Origin: Ancistrus triradiatus
Taxonomy: Eukaryota; Chordata; Actinopteri; Siluriformes; Loricariidae
Direction of reading: 5' to 3'
NCBI GenBank assembly: GCA_025084515.1
Contig: JAJAGP010000218.1
Span: 248,001-312,000, forward strand
DNA: 64,000 bases
Position numbers and translations under genes: made by a program
The notes under the pieces: model-generated
What the model was told of the DNA's origin: nothing
What the model saw: the letters and a program-made list of their open reading frames with translations, nothing else
The model's database searches: none
In this document: in pieces, positions 15,018 to 28,700 of the stretch
Layout of the letters: each line of letters starts with the position of its first letter
How positions within the stretch are numbered: the first letter of the stretch is position 1

Positions 15018-18000
15018 AGGGAGAGATAGCAAGCGAGCAAAGGAAAGAGCAAGCGAGGGAAGTGACAACGAGAGAGAGGGAATGTTTTGAAGAAGCCAGA
15101 ACAAGGTAGGGATCTTCCCATAAAAAATTATGAGTATAGAGCTCGTATTATCTGAATATTTGTTATATGAACCATTTCCAGGAAAATGTTAATTCAGTGC
15201 GATGTTTGACTGTACAGTTATACGCCACTCGGCCACTTTGAAACTTTGAAATTTAGTTCTCGGAGCATATTAACTAGAAAAATTCATCTCTGCACTCATC
15301 ACTCATACTAGCTTATATGAGTCGAGACACATGACTCGTATGCCCTTCCCAACCGAATCATAGCAGCACATCAGTCTCAGCTCAGTGTAGATCTCCTCTG
15401 AAATCTGATGTAAATCTGATGTACATATATTTTTAGTCAAAAAATAAGTCAATATAGGTCCTAAGAAGGTTAGTGATAAAAGCCAACCAAAAAGGAAAAC
15501 AGTGAAACATTTAAATTTATTTAATGTAATTGTTCTGTTTGTTTTTTTTTGCCTGTGTATGTATAGTGTTTAAGTGTACAATACAACTCACATGTATAAT
15601 GCATATAATGGCTTATACATTGTGGATTTTCTGGGGTCTGGAACAGATTAATTCAATTTACATTGTTTCTTATGGGAACAATTCTCTCAGTATTCGCCAT
15701 TTTTGGAACTCAGCATGCCTTCTGGTACAAATTAACAACAAGTATTGAGGTACCATTTGTACTTTTACATTTTTTATTGCTAGTCTGTCAAACACTGGCT
15801 ATATAAAGTTTTACACTGATCAGAGTCGATCTGAATAGCAGCTTGTAACAATTTTAAACTGCAATTATAATAATATGTGCAGATATCCTTCCTTAAAACA
15901 TTTTGAAAGGGACCCGTTAACTTTTAGTCCAGACTTGACTACCCATGTTCATTTGGACTTGATCTCAGATGTTTGGGTCTTGAACTTGTTTGGACTCAAC
16001 AAAGTTGGTCTTGACGGCAGACCTACAAAAGCTCAGTTCCCACTTCCTTCGTACCTCATTATTAACCAGTTAATGCAATGGTGGATGGCATGTCCTGTTT
16101 CTACGAGCGATTTTTCCAAAACCGACCATTCAGAAACATTAAGAACTAGAGAGGTGCTTTGCTTTTGTGGTTGTTATGCAGTAGTGTAGTTGTGTAACAC
16201 TGCAGAGGTGTAACAGTGGGCGTAGCGTGTCTACTCTCATTCCAGACTCCCACACGCTGCAGTACTGCCCACTACACTGCTCCACACACGGCCCTTCTCC
16301 TCTTTCTCTCCTGCTGAGTGAGGAGGCGCACACAAATGTGAAATCACACCTAAGGTTTCTGCCAACCTGGCCACACAACAGACTCTCTCTTTCTCCATCC
16401 ATTCCTCTCACACATCCACATGACTTGCGTTCGCATACACATACATGCGGCATTATCCGCTTAAGGACTAATCATCTCTCTTTTTCCCTCTACTGGTCTC
16501 GCCCTCCCCCCAGCCTTCCCCACCATGGTGGATAACCACGTCAGCCACAACTCCAGCATGGCATACATGGGAGCCATGGACTCCAAGCCTGTGTACCCAC
16601 CCCCCCAGGTCACCCCCTCCCGATACTCTCCAGTACCTCGCCACATGCTGGGGGAAGATGACTTCACCAGGTCAGCTCTCTACCTTTTCTGGTTCACAAA
16701 CACAAATATTGTGCCACTTTTCATAGAAAAGGGTTGACAGGCTGTGTGAAATCACATTCATCGTCGTATTAGCTCAGGACAGGTATTGTTACATTAGCAC
16801 TTTATTTGTTTGAATTTAGATTGCATACTTTTCTTTACTTTTGACTCAGAGATTGCATGATAAAGGCCGAGGCAGAACAAAGGAAAGCATTTTCAAATAC
16901 ACTGGTGCTTGAAAGTTTGTGATCCATTTCAAATTTTCTATAGTTCTGCATAAATATGACCTAACACATCATCAGATTTTCACACAAGTCCTTCAATTAG
17001 ATAAACAGAACCCAATTAGTCCTGTTAGGGGGAATTTTAGTCCATTCCACAACCGTGGAACGTTGGTAGGTTTCCTCATATGAACTGCTCACATTCTCTT
17101 GGGATTCTCTTCATGGACAGATGTCCTGACATTTTCCTTGGGATAACTGAGATGTAGCAAAACTGGCCCAGACTGTGATATTACTACCATGTTTCACAAA
17201 TGGGATAAGCTTCATATGCTGGAATGCAGTGTTTCCCTTTCTCCAGACACAACGCTTGTCAGTTAAACCAAAAAGTTTTGTTTTGCTCATATTTGTCCAC
17301 AAAAATTTTAGCACCAGTAGCCTCTTGGCTTGTCCAAGTGATCTTTGTAGCAAATGCAAATGGGCAGCAATGTTCTTTTTGGAGCAGGAGTGTTGCTGGA
17401 CTACATGTTGTTCTGGGGCACACACTGCTTGCCAATCAGTCATAGCTGCACAGCTGTGCATGAAAAAGCCTGTTAAACACTACATAATTTTTATTAATTG
17501 AATTAACTACACATATAGCTATGAGCTATCATAACCTTGTCTGCAGCATGGCTGGCTTTCGTTTAAATATTTGCAGATGTCCAATACTCCATGAGGGAAA
17601 AAAAACTAGCTCTGACTGAAAGCATTAGCCGCTCAAAGTTTTCAAAAGATGCTGGAGCATAATGGAAAATGTAGTGCCTATAGTGATGTCCATTGGCATG
17701 TCCTGTAGCTCTTCTCAGTGATCCAGGAAAAAGACATTTTACCCCCTGTTTTGGAGAGCAGTAGCTTTCTTCTTTCAAATGCTATCATAAGCATCACTAT
17801 TGTGTGGTGTTCTCCTGGTGGTGGACTCATGAACAATAACATTAGCCAATGTACGAGAAGCCTTTAAAGACTTATCCTGGCTTCCTTTACACACTTTTGA
17901 TCTTAGAGTGATCTGCTGGTCAACAACTCTTGGAAGGGTAACAGTAGTCCTGAATTTTCTCCATCACACAGTCTGTCTTATTGTGGAATGGTGTCCAAAT

Positions 18001-19721
18001 ACTTTAGAGATGTTTTTCTAGCCTTTTCCAGCCAATGAGCATCAACAGCTGTGTTTCTGAGGTCCTTGGGAATTTTTTTTGTTCATGCCATGCTATACTT
18101 CCACATACATGTATAGTGAAGATCGGACTTTGACAAATCTCTAGTCTTTAAACACAACAGCTACTCACACCTGAATGTAATTTCTACTTAATTTCACTTT
18201 AGCTAATCTGCTAATCCTAGAGGTTCACATACTCACTCACAGATGTGTAATATTGAATTGTTTTCCTCAGAAAAAAATAATAGTGTAATATTTTTGCCTG
18301 ATTTGTTTAATTTCGATCTTTTTATCTACTTTTAGGATTTCAGATATTTATGCAGAAATATATAAAGAGTTCACAAACTCAAAAGCACCACTGTAGATAA
18401 TGGGTGTGGAGTAAGGAATGTCCACGCATCTGTGTCACGGTTTGTTTGTGGTCTGTATGGAAGCACGAGAGGGAAATGCAGTCTCATTAATCTTATGGGA
18501 GCATACTAAACGCAGACAGCTGATTCTGCCATAGGCTAAAAGAGACTGACAGCTACAATACAACGTTTAGCTGTGAAAACTGCCCATTTCTTAAGATCAG
18601 TTTATGAGTCCAGTCTTTACTTTTGCCAACTAAATCCAGGGACATGACAGCTCTCTAGTGCATTGTGTTGAATATGTGATGCATACATGTTTACTGATGC
18701 ATGAGCGTCTGCAAATTTGTGTCTACATGTGTGTTTTTGTGCACAACATGCCAATGTCTGTGTCTGTTTTGTTTGTGTGTTTGTTCTTTCTGTGTCTGAG
18801 GCAGCCCCATTCACTGTGTGATTTCTGTACTCCCACTAGGGCCGAGCCCATTTACAGTGTCATCCAAAAAGCTTTCGGGGAAATGAGCCCTCCCTCGCCC
18901 CATCTGTGCAGAGGGGTGACTGGCAGGTACTAATGCACTGCTTCTTAGCCTACAAAGCCTACCCTAGCCAAGCCAAACTAACCTGACAGTCACCCCCTGT
19001 ACTGCCTTTATTCTGAACCCCCCTACTGCTACATCACATTGGTTATGAGAAATTACAGGAAAGCTTGGACCATCATGGGACTTAGCAGGGTAGAGAGCTG
19101 ACTAATTAGCTAATTTTGTTCCGTGTATTTTGGATTGAAATGCTGGGCACTGAGTTACACAACCAAATTTTAATTTCACATATTAACAATCAAATCAAGC
19201 AGTAATTAAATTTGTAACAGTTAAACTTTGAAAATAGACGCAGTAGTCAGAGCGTAGTCCAGTTGTGTGTCACTTAACGTCCATGATGTTTTTGAAATCA
19301 CGTTTATATGATCTGGACGTTGTCTGAACGTCATGTTATATTCCGTACTTAGCATTATTATATGGGATACTGTAGTGTAGTGGTGTTGTATAAATCACCA
19401 AGATACTGCAGTGTTTTGTATACAGGTATTCGCTATGTAATGGCTGCATTACGTTCTGTGAAAAGGACGTTGACTGAAATGGACGATGACTGGGCATTAC
19501 CTAGATATTTTGCTCATAGTGTTTTATTTTAAACAAACGTGTTAATTAAAGTCCAATATGAAAACATTTAGTACAGTACAGTATGGTACAATACAGTAAT
19601 TCTTATTTTTGTCTCTTAAGTAAAACTTGAAACACTTACCGAAAACGAAAAAGAAAGAAGAGCGATACCATGTTTTTTATGCCTTTCAAGAATGCGATTC
19701 TCTTTTCTGACAGAAGGTCTT

Positions 19722-19784
<63 letters not shown>

Positions 19785-22700
19785 TCAGATTTTCATTTCA
19801 TTTCCTATTAGAAATATTAAGACGTCGGCCGTTAAAGCGAATGGACATTGCAGCAAGTAGACTGAAGTACGTACACAAGTAAGTAGATATTTCAGAAGAG
19901 AGCAAGGACCTGAATACCTGCAGAAACTGTGAAATATGCACAAGGCCATGAGAAACTAGAGCATTTAACTCTGGTGGCTGCTTTGCAATAACGCAGTTCT
20001 TCTTACTGTGTGTTAATCACACACCTCCCGCTTGTGCAGCCTCCCGCTTTACCACGCCCCCGCTGCCACGGTCTTATTTGCATTTTAATTTGCGTTTTTT
20101 GAATGAAGCATAATACCTCACATGAACAGTGATTACAGATTGCTTGTCTAAGGTCTCTGAAGTGATTCCAAATGGGCAACATTTTTACTGTACATCTGCA
20201 GCTGCTCAAACTGTCGTGCAGCATCAACAGTTTTAGCACCTCTCCAGAATATGAACTGACAGACACAGAACAACACCTTCTACTTTTTATTACCAATAAA
20301 ATTATTTATCAGGTGTTAGATTTTGACATTTGATTTCAGATTTAATTAACTGCCATGCCTTCTCACTTTCCAGTGTTCATGCTCTTACACACCCTTATCC
20401 CATCCCTGCCAGTGTATTTATTTAACTCACCTTTTCCTTATTTCCCTTCCCATCCTCTGCTATTTGAAACCAGTAGAAGCCGCATGCGTCAATGTTTAAT
20501 GTTGGGCTGAACCATAAAGGGGAGATGTGTGCCGAGCCCAATTTCTTGTTCTCACAAACTGTAATAATAGGAAAGAATAAAAAAAAATTGCAATATGAAA
20601 ATGATACACAATATAAATATTAATAGAGATGTACAGGTGAAACCTATTTCAATGACTAGGTGTAGGTACAGTGGTGCTTGAAAGTTGGTGAACCCTTTAG
20701 AATTTTCTATATTTTTGCATATGACCTAAAACATCATCAGATTTTCACACAAGTCCTATAAGTAGCTATAGAGAACCCAGTGAAATAAATGACACAAAAT
20801 AATATACTTTGTCATTTATTTATTGAGGAAAATAATCCAATATTACATATTAGTAAATGGCAAAAGTATGTAAACCTTTACTTTCAGTATTTGGTGTGAC
20901 CCCCCTGTGCAGCAATAACTGCAATTAAACATTCCCCGTAATTGTCAATCAGTCCTGCACACCAGCTTGGAGGAATTTTAGCCCATTGCTCCATACAGAA
21001 CAGCTTCAACTCTGGGATGTTGGTGGGTTTCCTCACATTAACTGCTCAGTTCAGGTCCTTCCACAACATTTTGATTGGATTAAGGTCAGGACTTTGGCTC
21101 GACCATTCCAAAACATTAACTTTATTCTTCTTTAACCATTCTTTGGTAGAACGACTTGTGTCGTTGGGTCGTTGTCTTGTTGCATGACCCACCTTCTCTT
21201 GAGATTCAGTTCACTGACAGATGTCCTGACATTTTCCTTAGAATTCTCGAATATAATTCAGAATTCATTGTTCCATCAATGATGGCAAGCCATCCTGACC
21301 CAGATGCAGCAAAACAGGCCCAAACCATGATACTACCACCACCACGTTTCACAGATGTGATAAGGTTCTTATGCTGGAATGCAGTGTTTTTCTTTCTCCA
21401 AACATAGCGCTTTTCTTTTAAACCAAAACGTTCTGTTTTGGTCTCATCCGTCCACAAAACATTCTTCCAGTAGCCTTCTGGCTTGTCCATGTGACCTTTA
21501 GCAAACTGCAGATGAGCAGCAATGTTCTTTTTGGAGAGCAGTGGCTTTCTCCTTGCAACACTTCCATGCACACCATTGTTGTTCAGTGTTCTTCTGGTGG
21601 TGGACTCATGAACATTAACATTAGCCAATGTGAGAGAGGCCTTCAGTTGCATATATGTTACCCTGGGGTCTTTTGTGATCTCACCAACTATTGCACGCCT
21701 TTCTCTTGGAATGGTATTTGTTGGTCGACCACTCCTGGGGAGGGTAACAATGGTCTTGAATTTCCTCCATTTGTACGCAATAGGTCTTGACTGTAGATTG
21801 GTGGGAGTCCAAACTCTTTAGAGATGGTTTTGTAACCTTTTCCAGCCTGGGTAGCATCAAGAAATCAGAAATCTCCTTTTTCGTGCCATGATACACTTCC
21901 ACAAATGTTTATTGTAAAGAGCAGACTTTGATAGATCCCTGTTCTTTAAATAAAACAGGGTGCCCACTCACACCTGATTGTTATCCCATTGATTGAAAAC
22001 ACCTGACTCTAATTTCACCTTCAAATTAACTGCTAATCCTAGAGGTTCACATACTTTTGCCACTCACTAATATGTAATATTGGATCATTTTCCTCAGTAA
22101 ATAAATGACCAAGTACAATATTTTTGTCTCATTTGTTTAACTGGGTTCTCTTTATCTACTTTTAGGACTTGTGTGAAAATCTGATGTTGATTTAGGTCAG
22201 AAATTTAGAAAATTCTAAAGGGTTCACAAACTTTCAAGCACCTCTGTAAATAGACAGGCCTTGAGATGAAAAAGGCTTAGAAACCCTGGTGTAGAACTGG
22301 TACTGGCAGAAGATATACAATCAGTGATCACTTTATTTCTTCACTCATTGTTCATTTTATCAGTTCCACTTACAATATAGATTCATTTTGTAGTTGTACA
22401 ACAACAGACTGTAGTCCATCGGTTTCTCTACATACAGTGGAGCAAAAAAGTATTTAGTCAGTCACTGATTGTGCAAGTTCTCCTACTCAGAAAAATGAGA
22501 GAGGTTTGTAATTTTCAGCATAGGTACACTTCAACTATGAGAGACAAAATGAGAAAAATAAATTCAGGAAATCACATTGTAGGATTTTTAAAGAATTTAA
22601 TTGTAAATTATGGGGGAAAATAAGTGTTTGGTCAATAAATTTGGTTCAACTCAATATTTTGTAACATAACGTTTGTTGGCAATGACAGAGGTCAGACGTT

Positions 22701-25700
22701 TCCTGTAAGTCTTCACCAGGTTGGCACACACTGTAGCTGGTATTTTGGCCCATTCCTCCATGCAGATCTCGTCTAGAGCAGTGATGTTTTGGGGCAACAC
22801 GGACTTTCAACTCCCTCCACACATTTTCTATGAGGCTGAAGTCTGGAGACTGGCTAGGCCACTCCGGGACCTTGAAATGCTTTTTACAGAGCCACTCCTT
22901 TGTTGGCCGAGCGGTGTGTTTGGAATCATTGTCATGCTGGAAGACCCAGCCACGTTCCATCTTCAATGCTGTCACTGATGGAAGGAGGTTTTGGCTTAAA
23001 ATATCATAATACATGACCCCGTTCATTCTTCCCTTAACACGGATCAGTCGTCCTGTCCCCTTTGCAGAAAAACAGCCCCAAACGATGATGTTTCCACCCC
23101 CATGCTTCACAGTAGGTATGGCGCAGCTGAGAATTCATATGCTCTTCAGCCGGGCCTGGACATGTACTGGCTTAAGCAGGGGGACACGCCTGGCACTGCA
23201 GGATCTGAGTCTCTCTTGGCATAGTAGCCTTTTTACTTTGGTCCCAGCTCTCTGCAGGTCATTCATGAGGTCCCTCTGTGTAGTTTTGGGATTTTTGCTA
23301 ACCGTTCTCATGATCATTTTGACCCCACAGGATGAGATCTTGCGTGGAGCCCCAGATCGAGGGAGATTATCAGTTGTCTTATATGTCTTACAATTGCTCC
23401 CACAGTTGATTTATGCACACCAACCTGCTTGCCTATTGTAGATTCACTTTTCCCAGCCTGGTGCAGGTCTACAATTTTCTTCCTGGTGTCCTTCGACAGC
23501 TCTTTGGTCTTGGCCATGGTTGAGTTTGGAGTCTGACTGTTTGAGGCTGTGGACAGGTGTCTTTTATACAGATAATGAGGTCAAACAGGTGGCCATTAAT
23601 ACAGGTAACGAGGGGAGGACAGAAGAGCTTCTTAAAGAAGTTACAGGTCTGTGTGAGCCAGAAATCTTGCTTGTTTGTGGGTGACCAAATACTTATTTTC
23701 CACCATGATTTACAATTAAATTCTTAAAAAATCCTACAATGTGATTTCCTGGAATTGTTTTTTCTCATTTTGTCTCTCAATGACCAAGACCCCGACAGGA
23801 CCACCACAGATCAGGTGCTATTTGGGTGGTGGATTATTTTCAGATCACCTTAGACTGGACTGAAAATAGTCCACTAACCAAAAATATCCAGCCACAGTCA
23901 TCCTTTAGGCAGCACATTCTGTGAGCACTGATGAAGGATTAGAGGTTGACTAACACAAACTGTGCAACAACAGATGAGCTACTGCCTCTGAATCTACACC
24001 TACAAGGTGGAGCAGTATAGTAGCTGTGTATAATAGAGTGCACAGTGAGTGATCACAGTGTTTAAGAACTCTGATCCACTCATACCTGCACAACACACAC
24101 TAACACACCACCACCACATCAGTGTCACTGTCTTGCTGAGAATGATCCACCACCCAAATAGTACCTGATCTGTGGTGGTCCTGTGGGGGTCTTGGTCATT
24201 AGAGAACAGAGTAAAGGGGACTAACAAAGTATTTATAGAAACAAATGGACAGATACAGTCTGTAATTGGAGAACTACAGAATGCTCCTAAATGGGAAGTG
24301 GAACTGATAAAAATGGACATTGAAGTTAGAAACAAGGACTAGTACCTAATAAAGTGATCGGTGAGTGTAATTACCATAGTTGTTCTATTGTATGTAAATG
24401 TCTGCACTTTTTAATCAGTTAAACCTAGTTCACACTATGTGATTTCAGCTGTACTCAGTCATCTCGTGACTGGTTGTAAGCAACTGAGTCATGTAATGTG
24501 AGTCTTTGTCATCATGAAGTGTGCAACATCATGTAGGCTTTACTGTAGCAAGGCGTAGTACTCTGACCTTGAAAAGCACCAAAATTACTTGCTCACTCAA
24601 CTGTGAAAGGTTCAATAGATAGCTCATACAGAATTCCTGTGGGGACAAAAATTACTGTTTGATTGATGTTGGCACTTTTTCTGTTATTTTTTTAAACCAT
24701 GCACCTGGACAGTGTTGTCCAACAAATGTTTACTGAAACACGGTGAGCTGTGTATTCCTGTGTCCTCCAGCTCACTGTGTTTTACTCCAGCATTTATTGG
24801 ACAACAGGTTTATAAACTTTCATTTTGGTCTCTGGTCTGACAGCATCTCAACACCTATAATGCAGGTATGCTTCATTTAACGTCCATGATATTTTCTGTG
24901 AAATTGAAAGTTATGCCATATTTATACGTCCAAATTCCATATAACATACTTCTTATTATATAGCAAATCTATGTGGGATACTACAATGTACCGGTATTGA
25001 CTAAATAGCTATTGTTACAGTCTTATCACTGTCCTACAATCAACGCACAGATCACACAGAGTGATCACTTTATCTTATCGGTGCTTATAAGGAGCACTAC
25101 GTCAGCCAAGCTGCTCATGCCAATGCCACATGCACACTTGCTGCTTTTGCTGTTGTCTTGCTGACACTTCTGACTGCGTGCTGCTTTATCTCTCTGCACG
25201 CTGGTTAATCTGGCTGCACACTGATCATTCGGCTGCAAGCTGACACACTGTTATCTCTTGTTGATTCAGTGTGAGTTGCAGATTACTCTGCAGATTACCG
25301 CCCAGCCGGCTGCACCAGGGGCGTCATAAGACCCACTCTACTGGGTCATGTACCCCAGTAAACTGCTGCTGTGCCCTACTAAAATCATGGCAATAAAAAG
25401 TAAATGTTATCCTCGATTGCACAACAGGACTACTGGACACGTCACACAAATTCACTACATGCACTACATTTCCCACAATCCCCAAGCATCTATCCAAACG
25501 AATGAGAGGCTAATTTTCAGTCAGAGCAAATTCCTTTCAGTTTTTTTTTTTTATATGGAGTAATGGACATCCGCAAATATTTAAGACGGTTAGCCACACT
25601 GCAGGCAAAGTAATAACTGTAATTCTAATAAAAGTACATATTAAACCACTAAAGCAAAGGCATTCATTAAACTAGCAAAGGCAACAGTTATGTTAGTATA

Positions 25701-28700
25701 AACAAAATTAATGCAATCCTTTAGTGTTAATTTGTTCTTCCTTACTCATCCATGGCAGAGTAATGCCCACTTTATGTTAAATTACTTTATCTATTCACTG
25801 TTTAACAGGCTTGTTTTTATGCACAGTTGTGCCCCTACAACTGATTGGCAAGCAGAGGGGTACAGCTGTGCCCCCCTAAATTTTGCGTTCCCAAGTACGA
25901 AAGGTAGTACAGAAACTTTTCACCTTTTCTTCATCCATAAATTTTTAACTTCCAGTCCTCATTTGCCTACATTGTGTTTAATAAAATTGAAGAATATTTG
26001 TACACCAGAGTCTGCCCTGTTAAAGGCATCATTACAACTGTATTTCAGATAATATATACAGCATGTTAAAATATGGATTAAGTAGGTTAATAACCTTAAT
26101 AATGAGGATAATAGCCTTATTGGACCATGGATGTAGATGTGATTGGACATACACATACCTGTATAACAGAGCAGTTTAATGTAGGCAGCATTGTTCAAAA
26201 CATATTAAGCCTAAAAAAACTGACAGCCCAGTGCGAATTCACATATATTTGAATTTACAAACATAAGGGATTGCATTATGAGTACAATTAAGAGTTACAG
26301 CCATACCATTAAACAATATTTAATAAAACCTTAGGGAATATCATAAATTCTGTACAATCTGAATGCAACTAAATATTTTTTTCAGGATACGTGCACATTG
26401 TGACAGGTGCAGGGACGCAAGGACAAGCAAATAGACAAGCTTATACACATGTACAAATACTGTGGAATCCCTTTATCCTAAACCATTATCCTAATCACTA
26501 ACCCAATTGAACAAATGCCAGTCAGGAAACTAATGAAAGTATACTGCGTCCTGAATGGCGTCTTACCATTTTCTATACTCTCCACTTTCATTTTTACAGA
26601 TAACATGCAGGCAGGAGAATCGAACTGTCAGTCAACTATATTTACACCAACATCATTGAGAGTAGGTGGAGTTTTGAATATTCAACAACCAGGTAGTGAC
26701 TTCTCCAGCGAACAAAATGTAAATAGGCTCCCGTTTTCTAATATTCAACATTGAAGTCATTTTTTCACAACGTTCTGATAAAGGGGATTGATTACACTGC
26801 AATGCATAGCAAAAGCATACACTCATGTAGCTCAGTATTTAAATATGTTTTAAACTATTAAAAGGTTGTGTGTCTGTGGCATTGAATGAGTCACTGTTGG
26901 GATCTAGATCACTGCTCTGCTGATCTGTGCTTTCTCTAGGCCTTCCACTGGCTTATCTGTTATATCTTACATTTGCATATCTGTCTTATCCAGCTATAGC
27001 CAAAGAAATATTTTAGGGAGATTCTGTGAAGATGAAGATTTTTGACCCTGTTGTTTGTGTTTGGAAACATAAGTAGTGATTAATATTAGAATTAGAGTTT
27101 CTGTTTGTCGGGTGGGCGGTCTGGCTGAACTGGGCTTCGGTCCTCGTGATCTTGACTCGTGCATCCTTGCCTTAGAATAAGGGCAGAACTGGGGGTTCAT
27201 AGTTAAAGAGTCTTATGGTGATCAGAGACGTTGGGTTGCTGTCTTCTGGCCTCCCGTGGGGGGTTGCCAATGTCTCATGTGATCCCTCTTGGCTGTGTTT
27301 CCTACCAGTTCTCCTCTTTCTAGCTATGCTGCTATAGCTAATGGCTGCCGAGGTTCCTCAATGCTACACATTGGCATCACAGTGATTGACATGGCATCAG
27401 TGATTGTTAATAGGACACTGTGCTCTTAATCAATAAACTAATTACAGTTTCTGTTTTCTCTCCGAAGACTGCTGTGTTTCGGCAGTTCCAGCCCCACCAT
27501 ACCCCGGGCCACTTAATGCCGAGTGCATACTTCACATTTTATTCGAAACTTTGACTCCATGACTTTAAGTGTTCGCTCTAGATTATCATCATCTACGCCG
27601 CCCAAGGAGGTTGGGGTCCCTTCCAAAGGGGGGTTTCCCTTCCTATAACACCTTAGGGAGTTTTTTTCCTTGCCACTGTCGCCCTAGGCTTGCTCAATTT
27701 GGGATTGGATGTAGTTATTAGGAGATGATCTAAACTTGTAAAGTTGCTTTGAGACAATGCTCCATTGTAAAAAGCGCTATATAAATAGATCTGACTTGAC
27801 TTGACTTGTTTAGGTAATGCTGATTGGGCGAGGAAAATAGAGGTTAGAGTGTCAGAATATTAGTCAAAGACAACACAAGCAAACACAAAATGCAGTTTTT
27901 GTTGGAAAAGACGGGGTTTAGGACCCAAGTGCAGACACCCTCCTTCAGACCTCAGTGTTTTGAGGGAGAAAAAAGGGAAAGGGGAAGGTTGTACACTTCC
28001 CCTTCCTGAGAAGGGAGGATTGCTGAACACCAACCAAACTGCTGGGATCGAACTGAGCATCAGCGCATTCAAAGAAGAGCATGCTACTGACGTGCCATAC
28101 GGGCGGTGACGTCAGCGCAGTACAAAACGGGGAATGAATGGCAAAAACAAGTGCCGTGGTTAGCGGACTCGAACACAAATGAGTAGCCGACAAAAAGGAT
28201 CGTAGGAGGGGAGGGAATAGCCCTCGCCAAACAAAAGCTCCCGGCGAAAAGACGGCACGACCACAAACGATTAAAAGCGATAGTAACAAACTAGTAAAGA
28301 AGCAGAGTGTAAAGATACAGCGTAAACGAGGTACGCCGTTGGCGTGCGGGAGAACCGCGCAGACGCAGAGCAAGGCCGAGCAAAGCTCGCTCGCGCTGAA
28401 GGAAAAGGGGTACAGAAAAGCTTTAAATGTCAAGGTGGAAAAAACACTCCTACATCGGCTGGGACGAAAAGGATTAAAGTGCGTCGGCAGAGCGACTGGG
28501 AAGGTCCAAAGCCGTGCGCTGTAGAATAAGTGCAAACGCGCGTGGAAGTTGAGTCCGCTAGTGCAAGGGGTAAATGGCACAGAGCTGCTATGAGAAAGGG
28601 GAGAATCTTTCCCTTACTTAGCAGCTAAGCCCTGACAGTTTACCTTGAGCTTCTACACTTTACCCAAATGGCATCATTTGCGGGACCACCCGTATCGGTA

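Larger units (their letters stand above)
22315..24367. mobile_element. Palindromic non-autonomous Tc1-type element, copy C, split by a Tc1 insertion
   Basis: Left part 22315-22434 (cagtgatcactttatttctt to gtttctctacata) and right part from about 23776 to 24367, which ends taataaagtgatcggtgagt. The intact right end is the clearest terminal repeat of the family in the window. Copies A and B show that about 30 bases (the ctttgttcgtcccctttact type segment) are missing at the junction with the nested Tc1. Confidence 0.82.

Noticed and set aside
14832..15121. Open frames of Val-Cys or Thr-His repeats on both strands
   Set aside because: They are translations of the CA microsatellite and have no other protein character.
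22435..23776. Active transposase
   Set aside because: The segment with the first catalytic Asp is deleted and the right terminal repeat is lost.
25316..25323. CAGGGGCG as the certain left end of the second hAT MITE
   Set aside because: No matching 8-bp duplication is found downstream, and sequence shared with the first copy starts about 80-100 bases later.
27945..28580. Minus-strand frame of 211 codons as a gene
   Set aside because: It lies in the probable solo LTR, overlaps other open frames on both strands, and has no recognisable domain; high GC alone favours long open frames.
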